A DNA stretch of 64,000 nucleotides, taken from contig NZ_JAUPEV010000004.1 of assembly GCF_030686155.1 (NCBI RefSeq), positions 62,001 to 126,000 of the forward strand. The letters are read 5' to 3'. The DNA comes from Helicobacter_J cappadocius. Its GTDB lineage: Bacteria; Campylobacterota; Campylobacteria; Campylobacterales; Helicobacteraceae. The position numbers were made by a program, and so were the translations under genes. The notes under the pieces are model-generated. The model was given only the letters and a program-made list of their open reading frames with translations, was not told the origin of the DNA and did not search any database. Shown here piece after piece: positions 1 to 9,402 of this stretch; position 1 is the stretch's first letter; every line of letters begins with the position of its first letter.

Positions 1-222
1 ATCAACCTCAGCACTAGCTTGAACTAAAAAAATCAATTTTTTAGACAAGGTTGTATTGTCATTATCTACAACAACGATTTTTTGAGATTGAACTATGTTA
101 TTCTTATAAGGTGCGGGATACAAAAATGCATAAAGAAACGAACCCACAATAACCACAAAAATAACAGGAATATTGGTAAAAATAGCACGAAATTCTTCAA
201 AAACAACGCGTGTAAAACTCAC
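1..222 (-). CDS. ABC-2 type permease, N-terminal part (cut by window edge)
   Basis: Only the first 74 codons are visible. The start is a GTG that overlaps the stop of the upstream permease by four bases (GTGA), so the two are probably translationally coupled. Residues about 12-32 form one hydrophobic segment and are followed by a hydrophilic, predicted periplasmic stretch containing VVVDNDNT. This is the layout of ABC-2/YhhJ-type export permeases: one N-terminal helix, a large extracytoplasmic domain, then a helix bundle. It is the last visible gene of a TolC-HlyD-permease-permease operon. No ATPase is seen on this side of the edge. Confidence 0.75.
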   Translation of the reverse strand, partial: MSFTRVVFEEFRAIFTNIPVIFVVIVGSFLYAFLYPAPYKNNIVQSQKIVVVDNDNTTLSKKLIFLVQASAEVD

Positions 223-1304
223 TTCTGTCCCCTCAAGTGTTCTATCAATACCCCTAATGGAAAAAAGACAAAAAATGGCAACATTTTAGCTATAACTTTA
301 AGAGAATCCATTGAATCTAAGCCGTAATTTGCTTGTTGTAAGTAAAGCTCCATAAAATAAGAAATAGGTAAAATATGACTCCAAAAAAGCGCAAATCCAT
401 CCATTGCGTTTTGCGGATAAGTGATTCCAGCAAACGCCAATCCAGGTGCAGTATAAGCAGCAATAACACCCACGCTTTTTGCCATATTGTGCAAAAATGC
501 TTGAACAAACATTACAATACCGCTAATTGCACAACTCATCGCTAAAATACCCAAGAATAAAACATTATAACTTCCATTCATGGGGTATCCTATGGTTTGA
601 AAAAAAACCATCATAGCCATCCCCCAAAAACTAGAGACAACCACATTCATTCCAAATGCTAATAAGTATTTTTTTGCACCAGAAATTTTTCCTATGGCAT
701 TTAACATTCCCAATGCGATCAATATCTGCCAAGCACATGGCAAAATTAAAGTTATCAAAAACTGTGCATAATCATTGCTAGGATTATACAGTGCTCCAAT
801 TGTAGAAACAACGGGCATTGCTCCTGAAAAGGCTATTTCAAAATTAGAACTCTTGATAAGTTTCCTAATGGTATCATTTTTTGCATTCATGGTCGCAATT
901 ACCTTCAAAAAAGAACTATCAAGAGCTTTTCCAATCAATACAAACTGTGCATTATAGTAAAATCCTATCTTGGTTTCTATGCCCAACTTGATATTCTTTT
1001 CTAGTCCATTGGGAATAATTACAAGTCCATAAATATTCCCTTCATTTAGATCAGCCTTAGCTTCAAGAATAGAATTGTATTTTTTAACAACTCTCAGAGT
1101 TGAAGTTGAATCAAGATTGAATTCAACTTCTCTTGAAATCCCACTTTTGTCACCATCAATCACTCCAATAGGAAGTTCTGTAGGCAATCGAATATAAAAT
1201 ATACTATAAATAAGCAGTGCTATAGGTATAGGCAAAATAAAATAAATAGCACACAACATTTTGTTTCTAGCAAAATACACAAGTGCTTTTTTGTAATCAA
1301 TCAT
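219..1304 (-). CDS. ABC-2 type export permease (YhhJ/YbhR type)
   Basis: The 361-residue inner-membrane protein has one N-terminal helix (about residues 17-36), a periplasmic domain of about 130 residues, and five to six helices from about residue 180 onward. That is the ABC-2 architecture of drug and lipid exporters. The start overlaps the HlyD stop (ATGA) and the end overlaps the next permease (GTGA). I see no Walker motifs, so a separate ATPase must energise it. From memory H. pylori has a similar permease pair beside a TolC/HlyD pair (HP1486-HP1489), also without an adjacent ATPase. Substrate unknown. Confidence 0.8.
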   Translation of the reverse strand: MIDYKKALVYFARNKMLCAIYFILPIPIALLIYSIFYIRLPTELPIGVIDGDKSGISREVEFNLDSTSTLRVVKKYNSILEAKADLNEGNIYGLVIIPNGLEKNIKLGIETKIGFYYNAQFVLIGKALDSSFLKVIATMNAKNDTIRKLIKSSNFEIAFSGAMPVVSTIGALYNPSNDYAQFLITLILPCAWQILIALGMLNAIGKISGAKKYLLAFGMNVVVSSFWGMAMMVFFQTIGYPMNGSYNVLFLGILAMSCAISGIVMFVQAFLHNMAKSVGVIAAYTAPGLAFAGITYPQNAMDGFALFWSHILPISYFMELYLQQANYGLDSMDSLKVIAKMLPFFVFFPLGVLIEHLRGQK

Positions 1305-2290
1305 TTACTTGGATCTAATTTTACAAGCACACTCATGCCTACACGCAAACCTTCAACCTCTTGTATAGGCTTTGCTTCAATCTCAAAACTTTTCATATCA
1401 TAGCCTTTGGTTGCCGAAGTTGCCTTCCAAGTAGCAAATTCACCCATAACAGAGACATAATCAACTTTGAAGGTCACCTTTTTTTCAAGTGCAGGTATAT
1501 AAGCTTGAAAATCTTGACCCACTTGAAATCTTTTGAGATATTTTTCAGGTACAGCAATTTTAAGCCAAGCTTGTTTCATATCCACAATCAAAGCAACGGG
1601 AAATCCGCTAGGACTAAGTTCTCCACTATGTAAAAGAATATTACTCACCTCTCCATCAATTGGAGCATAAGTCTGAATGTCTTTAATATAAGCTTGAACT
1701 TCGCTTACCTGCCCTTTTGCTGCACGTTCTTTTTCAAAAGCTGCCTTTTTGATCTCTGCACTCGCACCATCTAAGGCAATTTTATATTGTTGATAAGCAG
1801 TATTTTCGTTGTATTTTGCACTCTCATAAGCAGTATAAGCTTCATCTCTTCTTTGCAAACTCACTACGCCATTATCATAGAGGCTTTGAATTCTATTGTA
1901 AGTTTTTTCCGCTAAACTAGCCATAGTTTTTGCACTCTGCCAAATATCTTTTGCGGAAATAATAGTTTCTTCTCTAGTTCCTTTATGGGTTTCATCGCTT
2001 AATGCCTTTGCTGCCTCATAACCTGCTTGTGCTTGAGTGAGTTTTGCTTCTAATTCAGGGCTCTTAATAGTATATATCAAATCGCCTTTTTTAACTTTAT
2101 CGCCTTTTTTAACAAAAATCTCATCAATCCTTCCAGCAAGTTTTGAGCTCACACTATATTCTTTTGCACTGATTTGTCCTTGTAAAATTTGAGGTTTGGG
2201 ACTATATGCTTTATAAAATGTAACACAAAGCCAAATCAAAATAATTGCAATAAAACCTCCTATCGCAAATAATTCAATTTTTTTATTCAT
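1301..2290 (-). CDS. HlyD-family periplasmic adaptor (membrane fusion protein)
   Basis: Adaptor linking the inner-membrane permeases to the TolC-like channel. The start is taken at the ATG at 2290, nine codons inside the longest frame, because AAGGA sits eight bases upstream; this Shine-Dalgarno overlaps the TolC stop codon. One N-terminal helix is followed by a lipoyl/barrel segment (SSKLAGRIDEIFVKKGDKV), a long alanine-, lysine- and glutamate-rich alpha-hairpin of about 100 residues, the second lipoyl half (YAPIDGEVSNILLHSGE) and a beta-barrel domain. About 329 residues, normal for the family. The substrate cannot be told from the sequence. Confidence 0.88.
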   Translation of the reverse strand: MNKKIELFAIGGFIAIILIWLCVTFYKAYSPKPQILQGQISAKEYSVSSKLAGRIDEIFVKKGDKVKKGDLIYTIKSPELEAKLTQAQAGYEAAKALSDETHKGTREETIISAKDIWQSAKTMASLAEKTYNRIQSLYDNGVVSLQRRDEAYTAYESAKYNENTAYQQYKIALDGASAEIKKAAFEKERAAKGQVSEVQAYIKDIQTYAPIDGEVSNILLHSGELSPSGFPVALIVDMKQAWLKIAVPEKYLKRFQVGQDFQAYIPALEKKVTFKVDYVSVMGEFATWKATSATKGYDMKSFEIEAKPIQEVEGLRVGMSVLVKLDPSK

Positions 2291-2300
2291 TCTTGTATCC

Positions 2301-3728
2301 TTATTTTTGATATTCATAAAACATCTCTAAATGCCCACTTAAAGCCATTAAACTTGCTAAAAGCGTGATATATCGATAACTAGCAACCTTTTGCTCAATT
2401 AAGACGCTAGAAAGAGCATTTCTAGAATCTATAACTTGAGAACTTGTAGCAATACCTTGCTTAAATGCCTCTTCTTGAAGTTTGAGATTTTCTTTTGCAA
2501 GTTCAATGCTAGAATCCAAACTCTTATATTCCTGCAATGCAGAAACTGTTTCCTGATAAGTTTTTTGGGCTAATAATTTCATATCTTTGATTGCTTGAGT
2601 ATTAAGTGCATTAACCTGAAGTTCTGCAAGTCTTGTCGCCTCATATTTATGAATTCTGCCACCTGGAGTGATGATAGGCAACCTCGCTCCAATTCCAACA
2701 TACCAGTTAGGTATCATATTGTTAAGTATGGAATTATTCTCTTTCATAATATATGAACCAAAAAAACCCACTTGTGGAAGAAATTTACTAATCTGTAATT
2801 TTTTATATTCCTTGGCAATTAAGCTTTTATTCGATAGCGTCTTAAGTGCAGGGTAAGACAAAAGTGTTTCATTCACAAAAAAATCAACATTTGGTAGTCT
2901 TTTTTGCATATCAATGCTTAATGAAGAAGATGGATAGAACTTTTGTTGTTTTACACCCAAAATAGAATCAAAAGATAATTGTGCAATCTGCAGTGAATCC
3001 TCCGCTTGTCGTGTCTTGGTTTTTGCCCGATCATAGGCAACCTGTGCACTCAAAACTTCAATCCGTGCAATTTGACCTGCATTTTGCATTTTAAGGGCAT
3101 TTTGATAATGCGTATAATGACCTTCTTCAATACTCTTGAGCACCTTTACAATATCCTGATTCAAGACAACGCCATAATAAATTTTGATCAAATCTTCGAA
3201 AGTGGCTAATTTCTTAAGCCTATAAGCCTCAAAGGCATCTTTTGCTTCCAAAGATGCAATCTTACTTGCATAAATCCTCGCACCACCAAGATAAAGAGGA
3301 TAAATAATATTGAGTGCCCCTAAAATCACATCTTGTTTGCTTATATCTATAGGTGATGCTATGGTTTGAAGCAAACCACTCAAGGGGGGAAATAATCCTG
3401 CAATTTGCGTAACAGCAGCTTTGTCTTTGATGACATCTACACCAATAGGCTTATCTAAATGTAAATAAAGAGCACTAATATCAATGCTTGGCAAAAAAGA
3501 TAGTTTTGTTGCTGTACTCAACTTTGAAGCCGAACTTGCACCAAATTCTGCTGACTTAATGCCTGAGTGAGTGTTTAAGACCTTCTCCCAAGCATTCTTG
3601 ATGTCAATATTTTCTAGATTTTTTTCAGATATGGGTTGATCTACAATGGGCTGATTAATATTTAAAAATAAATCATCTTGAGCAAAAACAAACGAAATAA
3701 GTAAGCAAAATAAAAAAAAATTTCTCAT
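2301..3728 (-). CDS. TolC-like outer membrane efflux protein
   Basis: A 475-residue protein with a signal peptide ending near FVFAQDD (about residue 16) and two long repeats typical of the OEP/TolC family, rich in alanine, lysine and glutamine and predicted to form the coiled periplasmic tunnel. Recognisable pieces are GARLPIITPGGRIHKYEATR near residue 345 and the EAFKQGIATSSQVIDSRNAL motif near the C-terminus, which is characteristic of TolC-type channels. It is first in the minus-strand export operon, and its stop lies within the ribosome site of the HlyD gene. The Shine-Dalgarno before its own ATG is weak. Confidence 0.88.
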   Translation of the reverse strand: MRNFFLFCLLISFVFAQDDLFLNINQPIVDQPISEKNLENIDIKNAWEKVLNTHSGIKSAEFGASSASKLSTATKLSFLPSIDISALYLHLDKPIGVDVIKDKAAVTQIAGLFPPLSGLLQTIASPIDISKQDVILGALNIIYPLYLGGARIYASKIASLEAKDAFEAYRLKKLATFEDLIKIYYGVVLNQDIVKVLKSIEEGHYTHYQNALKMQNAGQIARIEVLSAQVAYDRAKTKTRQAEDSLQIAQLSFDSILGVKQQKFYPSSSLSIDMQKRLPNVDFFVNETLLSYPALKTLSNKSLIAKEYKKLQISKFLPQVGFFGSYIMKENNSILNNMIPNWYVGIGARLPIITPGGRIHKYEATRLAELQVNALNTQAIKDMKLLAQKTYQETVSALQEYKSLDSSIELAKENLKLQEEAFKQGIATSSQVIDSRNALSSVLIEQKVASYRYITLLASLMALSGHLEMFYEYQK

Positions 3729-3825
3729 GGATATGCCTGATTGATGTTTGAAACTTAAGATTTCTAACTATAGCATATTTTTAATAAAAGCCCATTATGA
3801 GAATTTTTAAATACCTATCACAAAA

Positions 3826-4179
3826 TTAACTCTGCAATAAGATTCCATGATCCTCAAAATCTGCAATATTTTCATCTAAATAATAAATATTATCAAACCC
3901 TGCATTCACAAGTTCGCTACCATAAACTGAGGCAGTATGTCCGCTATAGCATTGCAAAAGAACTTTTTTATCCTTATTGTTTTGTGCTATAGTGGCTATA
4001 GTACGCAAATCTGTTATATTTATAGATCCTTGCAAATGACCTTCTTTAAAATCATATGGATGACGTATATCTATCACTATATACTCTTCAGGATTAAATC
4101 CATCTAAATACACAGGATTAGCATAACTCTTATTGTGTTTGCCTAAGAGCTTTTTATTTCTCAAATTTTCTTCTTGCAT
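3826..4179 (-). CDS. Rhodanese-like domain protein
   Basis: A 117-residue single-domain protein with no signal peptide. It shows the rhodanese pattern: VIDIRHPYDFKEGHLQGSINI near the middle, then the active-site loop CYSGHTAS, whose cysteine (about residue 82) would carry the persulfide. The loop has the usual CxxGxR/T shape. AAGGT lies eight bases before the ATG. It is transcribed alone, divergent from uppS. It probably moves sulfane sulfur or takes part in a redox step; the substrate is not indicated by neighbours. Confidence 0.82.
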   Translation of the reverse strand: MQEENLRNKKLLGKHNKSYANPVYLDGFNPEEYIVIDIRHPYDFKEGHLQGSINITDLRTIATIAQNNKDKKVLLQCYSGHTASVYGSELVNAGFDNIYYLDENIADFEDHGILLQS

Positions 4180-4336
4180 TCTTACACACCTTAACTCATA
4201 ATTTTTATAGCATTTTAATAATTTTTTAATAATAAAGTCCCCAATAGATTAGCTAAAATTAGAAGTTTTTTTATATCTAAATTGATTGGTGGCAACATAT
4301 TGCATATCTAATAGATGAATGCTCAAGGAGAGAAGA

Positions 4337-5026
4337 TTGAATACATTAAAACATTTAGCCATCATTATGGATGGAAATGGAAGATGGGCAAAACAAAAAG
4401 GAAAAATGCGTACTCAAGGTCACAAGAAGGGTATTCAGACAGTTAGAGAAATCACTCAATGGTGTGCAAAAAATGATATTTCTTACTTGACCTTATATGC
4501 CTTTTCAACAGAAAATTGGAATCGCCCAAAAACTGAGGTTGATTTTTTGATGAAAAGTCTAAAAAAATATCTACTAGAAGAAGCTAATACTTATCATCAA
4601 AACAATATACGGTTCAAAGCGATTGGAAATATTGATGCTTTTAACGATCCACTAAAAGCACTTATCAAGGATCTAGAAAAAACCACATCTTCAAACACTG
4701 CACTGACACAAATTTTAGCTCTAAATTATGGATCAAGGGATGAAATAAAAAGAACTTTTGAAAAAATATTGTCAAAAAAATCCTATAAAGAAGAATCCAA
4801 CATTGAAGAACTCATACAATCAAACCTCGATACAGCAGGAATCCCGGATGTAGATTTACTCATTCGCACAGGTGGAGAAATGCGATTATCGAATTTTTTA
4901 CTTTGGCAATCAAGCTATGCAGAATTATTTTTCAGCACAACACTTTGGCCTGATTTTACCCCTACAGAACTCCACAAAATCATACAATCCTATCAAGAAC
5001 GCACAAGAAGATTTGGAGGGCTATAA
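4337..5026 (+). CDS. uppS: Undecaprenyl diphosphate synthase
   Basis: Makes the C55 isoprenoid carrier used for peptidoglycan and surface glycans by cis-condensing isopentenyl diphosphate onto farnesyl diphosphate. The N-terminus LKHLAIIMDGNGRWAK holds the catalytic aspartate (D12) and the diphosphate-binding GNGRWA loop; the conserved TLYAFSTENWNRP and a modified C-terminal IRTGGEMRLSNFLLWQ block follow. I chose the TTG at 4337 because AAGGAG lies six bases upstream and the protein then begins as in the family; the ATG at 4319 lies upstream of that ribosome site. About 229 residues. The 3' end overlaps the convergent kinase gene by six bases. Confidence 0.93.
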   Translation: MNTLKHLAIIMDGNGRWAKQKGKMRTQGHKKGIQTVREITQWCAKNDISYLTLYAFSTENWNRPKTEVDFLMKSLKKYLLEEANTYHQNNIRFKAIGNIDAFNDPLKALIKDLEKTTSSNTALTQILALNYGSRDEIKRTFEKILSKKSYKEESNIEELIQSNLDTAGIPDVDLLIRTGGEMRLSNFLLWQSSYAELFFSTTLWPDFTPTELHKIIQSYQERTRRFGGL

Positions 5027-6256
5027 GATTTTACTACTAGGTATTTTTTTCCACTCCAAAACAAACAAGCTCCCTTCCCCTACTTTGCTTTCACATTTAA
5101 TAGCAACACCATAACGATCACAAAGCTCTTTGACAAGAGCTAATCCAATACCAAATCCACCTTGAGAATGGTTATATCGGATATAACGTTCAAAAATATT
5201 TTTCATATTCTCTTCATATATCCCACATCCTGTGTCTTTGATAGAAAGTTTATTTGGTTCAAGATTGATTTGTATTTCTCCATTTTTTTTATTGTATTTA
5301 ATAGCATTACTCAAAAGATTGTCGATCACGCATCCCATCTCATCTATAGTTGCATTGATAAAAGAAGGAGCAAAAGAAGTCCTAATATTAAGGTTTTTCT
5401 GCACAAACAATGGATCGAAAAACTCTAATCTTTGTTCTAAGAGTTCTTTTACATCCACACAAATACTTTTATCTTTTTGCTGAGCGACACTATAAAAAGC
5501 AATATTTCTATAAATACTCGCAAGTGTCTTAGCGGCAATATGGATACGATTGATTTTTTTAAGATTGCTTTCAGAAATTTCTTCTTTTTCTATTCTCTCA
5601 ATACTCATTAATATTACACTTATAGGCGTATTTATCTCGTGCGTAGTATCTTTAATAAAGCGATTAAGAAAACTGATTTTATTTTTATAGGGTTTCAAGG
5701 AAAATTTGAGTAAAAAATATGCAATCACCCCCACACTCAGTAAAGACAGCAATAAAAACCCTATCATCTTCACTCGCAACCACCAAATATCTGAAGTAAT
5801 ATTACTTCCACGAATAATGACTTGATATTGTGAAAATAAATCAGATCTTGATAGATTTTTTTTATGAATTTTTCGATGTTTTGGTGGCTTGGAGTCGATA
5901 AACACATAGCCATCAAACACATAAATACCATTTTTCTTATTGAGATATTTTTCTGGCAATACCATATTAAGATTGTTGTAAACTGGAACCTTATTCTTAT
6001 CTAATATCATCACATGAAGATTTGGATTTACATTGAGAAGCTCACTTAAAGTATGTTGATTAATGCTATGATTTTTATCAAGCGTTCGTATCAAATCTTC
6101 ATAAACTTCACGCAACTCATTTGATCTCTCATGTAATATAAGCCCATAACTACGATTATAATAAGCACCGAAAAATATCCCTAAAAATATCATTGTTGTA
6201 ATAATATAAAGAGAAAGAATCTTTAAGATAACAGATTTTTCCTCATCATTTGACAT
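5021..6256 (-). CDS. Sensor histidine kinase (CprS/CrdS-like)
   Basis: Membrane sensor kinase partnered with the response regulator upstream. There are two helices (about residues 10-30 and 160-180) around a roughly 120-residue periplasmic sensor. The phospho-acceptor box TTHEINTPIS has its histidine near residue 206, and a HATPase domain follows with NLLSNAIKYN, IKDTGCGI and GGFGIGLALVKE. The start at 6256 overlaps the regulator stop; an ATG at 6268 is also possible. The C-terminal end overlaps uppS convergently. The match to Campylobacter CprS or Helicobacter CrdS is from memory and tentative; the signal sensed is unknown. Confidence 0.85.
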   Translation of the reverse strand: MSNDEEKSVILKILSLYIITTMIFLGIFFGAYYNRSYGLILHERSNELREVYEDLIRTLDKNHSINQHTLSELLNVNPNLHVMILDKNKVPVYNNLNMVLPEKYLNKKNGIYVFDGYVFIDSKPPKHRKIHKKNLSRSDLFSQYQVIIRGSNITSDIWWLRVKMIGFLLLSLLSVGVIAYFLLKFSLKPYKNKISFLNRFIKDTTHEINTPISVILMSIERIEKEEISESNLKKINRIHIAAKTLASIYRNIAFYSVAQQKDKSICVDVKELLEQRLEFFDPLFVQKNLNIRTSFAPSFINATIDEMGCVIDNLLSNAIKYNKKNGEIQINLEPNKLSIKDTGCGIYEENMKNIFERYIRYNHSQGGFGIGLALVKELCDRYGVAIKCESKVGEGSLFVLEWKKIPSSKIL

Positions 6257-6914
6257 AACAATAGCCATTTCCTCTTTGATTGACAATTTTATCCTTTCCA
6301 ATAAGGCTGCGAAGGTTTTTGATATACACACGCAAACTCATATCACTTGGTTGTTCATCATACCCCCATAATTCATCAAATATCTCTTGTTGTGTGATAA
6401 ATTGATTGGGTTTTTCCACAAAAATACTCAAAAGCTTGATTTCTTTTTTGGGTAGAAATAAGAGTCTATCACCCTGATAAACTGCTTTTGTATGAAATTC
6501 AAAACGCACTCCATTTCCAAAATCTTCAAAATCTGTATTTTTATGAGCAAAATTTCTTTTGAGCAAGACATTGATTCTGAGCAATAATTCCTCAAGTTCA
6601 AAAGGTTTGCGGATATAGTCATCACATCCACTCTGATAACCTTGCTCAAGATTTTGCATACTTGATAAAGAAGTGATAAAAATTGCTGGGGTAGTTTTTC
6701 CCATCTCTCGCAAACTCTTAAGCACCTTAAACCCATCTCCATCAGGTATCATCACATCTAAAAGATAAATATCAAAGTTTTGTTCATATGCAATATCCAT
6801 TGCCTCCAACGCATCTGTACAATGATGAATATTGAAGTGATGTTCATTTAAAAACTCTATAAGAATCTCTGAAAGCAAAACATCATCTTCTAGCAACAAT
6901 ACCCTATTATGCAT
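6246..6914 (-). CDS. OmpR-family response regulator (CprR/CrdR-like)
   Basis: A 222-residue regulator. The receiver domain starts RVLLLEDDVLLSE (acidic pocket), the phospho-accepting aspartate is in IYLLDVMIPDGDGF (about residue 54), and the conserved lysine is in IRKPFELEEL. A winged-helix DNA-binding domain fills the C-terminal 95 residues (PKKEIKLLSIF, SLRVYIKNLRSLIG, VNQRGNGYCYV). It shares its 3' end with the kinase gene start, so the pair is co-translated. No operator can be assigned. Confidence 0.9.
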   Translation of the reverse strand: MHNRVLLLEDDVLLSEILIEFLNEHHFNIHHCTDALEAMDIAYEQNFDIYLLDVMIPDGDGFKVLKSLREMGKTTPAIFITSLSSMQNLEQGYQSGCDDYIRKPFELEELLLRINVLLKRNFAHKNTDFEDFGNGVRFEFHTKAVYQGDRLLFLPKKEIKLLSIFVEKPNQFITQQEIFDELWGYDEQPSDMSLRVYIKNLRSLIGKDKIVNQRGNGYCYVK

Positions 6915-7351
6915 TTCACGCTCATATCTTTAAAAAGTTGATTCAGCTTATCTTACTCAAAGAAGAATTAAAAAATGGTTAGTTCTCAAACAAGAATCTT
7001 AAAAAAATAAACGAGAAAATTCCATATGTTTTTCCTAGTATTGCAATAGGTTCTATAATTCTAAATTATTCTATCAAAACCAACTTTTACTAATGCGACC
7101 AAAGCTATCTAGCAACAAAAATCAAACTCTGTATTTTGGTTTTAATTCTTCGCCTAGCCCTATTAAAATTCAAAGGGTTCCACATAATATCAGAAAATAT
7201 TCGTTTATGTAATGAGAAAAATTATGCTGACTCAAAATACTGTTTTGGTAATATTTTCAAATTTTCTAAATAAAATATGTTAGAATTAATCAAAGTAGAA
7301 GTTTTATTCACTCAAATCTACTCAAAAATTAAATAGCTTAAAGCAGAGAAT
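6915..7351. promoter_or_regulatory. 437-bp intergenic region with probable promoter before 7352
   Basis: Between the divergent response regulator and the LtaS-like gene. I see no ORF with a ribosome site and no stable hairpin with a T-run. The best promoter candidate is near 7278-7290, where TATGTTAGAAT gives an extended -10-like element about 65 bases before the start of the LtaS-like gene. The rest is AT-rich with no recognisable content. Confidence 0.35.
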
Positions 7352-9366
7352 ATGAAGTTTTTAAACCCAATAGCAAAAACGATTGTTTTTACATTATTTT
7401 TAATATTTTTACTTTTTATCATACGTGTTAGTTTTGTCTTATATGTAGGAATATACGAACATTTCATGGGAGATGTTGGATTTTATGAAGTAATAAAGAA
7501 TTTGGGCATAGGTCTGCAGTATGATAATCGATATATAGCATTTTTCGCCATAATTTATTTAGTAATAAGTGAATTCATTATCTTGTTTCCCTCATATGCT
7601 AGATTTTCTAATATTTACGCATATATTATTTTTGCACTTTGCTTATTTTTGGGTATTTCTGAAATGTTATTTTATCAAATCTACACAGATGGTTTTAATA
7701 CTACGCTCTTTGAATTCATAAATAACGATACTATAGCAATCATCAAAACTGGCTTTAGCGGACAGTATGGAGTGATAATCAAAATTCTTATTTGGATAAT
7801 TGGAAGTATTGCCTATTGTATTTTTTTTAAAAAAACATTAAAAATTTTTGAATGTTTTTTGACCATTGCTAAAAAATCCGTTTATATGGTTATTGTTTTT
7901 ATTGGTGTGCTCAACATTTGTGCGTTACTTTATACATTGAGCGTAAAAAACAAACTTGATGATACCTTATTGCCCCCCAAGGATGTTTTTCTTAAACGCA
8001 CTCAACATGGTTTTCTTAGAAATCTTTACAAAGTCTTAGGAAGTTTTAACGATAATAAATCTCTAGCAAAAATGAATTTTTCTACAGAAAAAGAGCTTAA
8101 AATCGCTCAAAACTACTTTAATATTACCCCCCCCCCCCCCGAGCTCCATTAGATATTTATCCATTCATTTCCCACACAAGCACCAATACATCAAATGTTC
8201 AAATCAAACATATTTTTTACATCATATCTGAAAGTTTTAGCGACTGGGCATTTGATCCTGTATTTGACAAAATAGGTCTGACATCAGGATTAAAATCCCT
8301 CATAGATAATAAACACGGATTCAAATTAGCACATTTTTTGGAAAATGCACCCTGCACCACCAGAAGCCTAGGAGTTCAGCTCACAGGAATACCTCAAACT
8401 GATTTTTTACTTTATAAATTATTAGGACGTTTTTCATTATTTGAAACTGCACCGGGCAATATCTTCCATCAACTAGGTTATGAAAGTACATTTTATTATG
8501 GTGGCTATAGCGTATGGGGAGAATTTGCAAAAATTGCAACAATTGAAGGTTTTGACAAAACATATGATGCGATCAATGTGCTAAAATTTGCCAAAGGCAA
8601 AAATTATCAAAAACATATACAAAACGAATGGGGTGTTCACGATAATATTTTGTTTGATTTTATTGGACAAAAAGTTTCTCTTAGCTCAAAACCAACTTTC
8701 AATATGATAATGACAAGTTCTGTACACCCTCCTTATGATGTTGATTTGAATTATTTTGATGTTCCAATACAGAAAATACAGAATTTTTGGAAAGAAAATT
8801 TTCCAAAAAATAAAATAACCAACGGAATGGATGCAAATATTCTAGGACATATTTGGTGGTATGATAAACAAGTTACCCATTTTATTTTAAAAATGTCTCA
8901 AGTTTTTCCGGATTCGTTATTTGTAATTACAGCTGATCATTACGGTAGAATTTCCCCAATTCCTACAAACAAACCAAGCATTACACATACTGTACCATTC
9001 ATCCTATACTCTCCTGTGCTATCACCAAAACAACTTGCCAATATTGGATCGCATATTGACATTACTCCCACTATTGTAGAGTTAGTTTCTCCAAAAGGTT
9101 TCGTGTATCACAGTTTTGGAACACCACTTTTTAGCAATAATCACACACTATCATTTCAAAGAAATAAAATAGCATTAGGTTTTGAAGTAATAGGAAATGA
9201 ACAATTTCTATACACACCAGATTTTGGCTTGGAGTATTTTACCACCACCGCACAAAAGAGAAATATAGAAAATGATGAGGATTTAGCAAAGGAAATATAC
9301 CAAAAACAAAACGAACTCGACGATTTGAGTTTATATCTTTTGATAAAAGGTCATATTATCAAATAA
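7352..9366 (+). CDS. LtaS-like sulfatase-fold transferase, phase-variable, OFF as sequenced
   Basis: Two frames form one gene: 7352-8152 (five membrane helices) and the continuation in another frame from the C14 tract to 9366. Adding one C or removing two joins them into about 671 residues, normal for lipoteichoic-acid-synthase/phosphoethanolamine-transferase relatives. Family residues in the second part are ISESFSDW (metal-binding Glu), APCTTRSLG (nucleophile Thr region) and TADHYGRIS (metal-binding Asp-His). The protein would be an inner-membrane enzyme with a periplasmic catalytic domain moving a phospho-substituent onto a surface glycan or lipid. With 14 C it stops at TAG 12 bases after the tract, leaving only the membrane part. 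Confidence 0.85.
8127..8140 (+). repeat. C14 homopolymer tract inside the LtaS-like gene
   Basis: Fourteen consecutive C lie at the junction of the membrane domain and the catalytic domain. The upstream frame enters as ACC-CCC and ends shortly after at TAG. The downstream catalytic frame needs C12 or C15 (or C18). Slipped-strand mispairing at such tracts is a known on/off switch in Helicobacter and Campylobacter. Confidence 0.95.
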
Positions 9367-9402
9367 TCCATCTTAGTGAAATTTGAAGCTTATAAGTCTA
9401 TT

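Noticed and set aside
4319..4336. ATG start of uppS
   Set aside because: The ribosome site AAGGAG lies after this ATG; the TTG at 4337 is better placed and gives the usual N-terminus.
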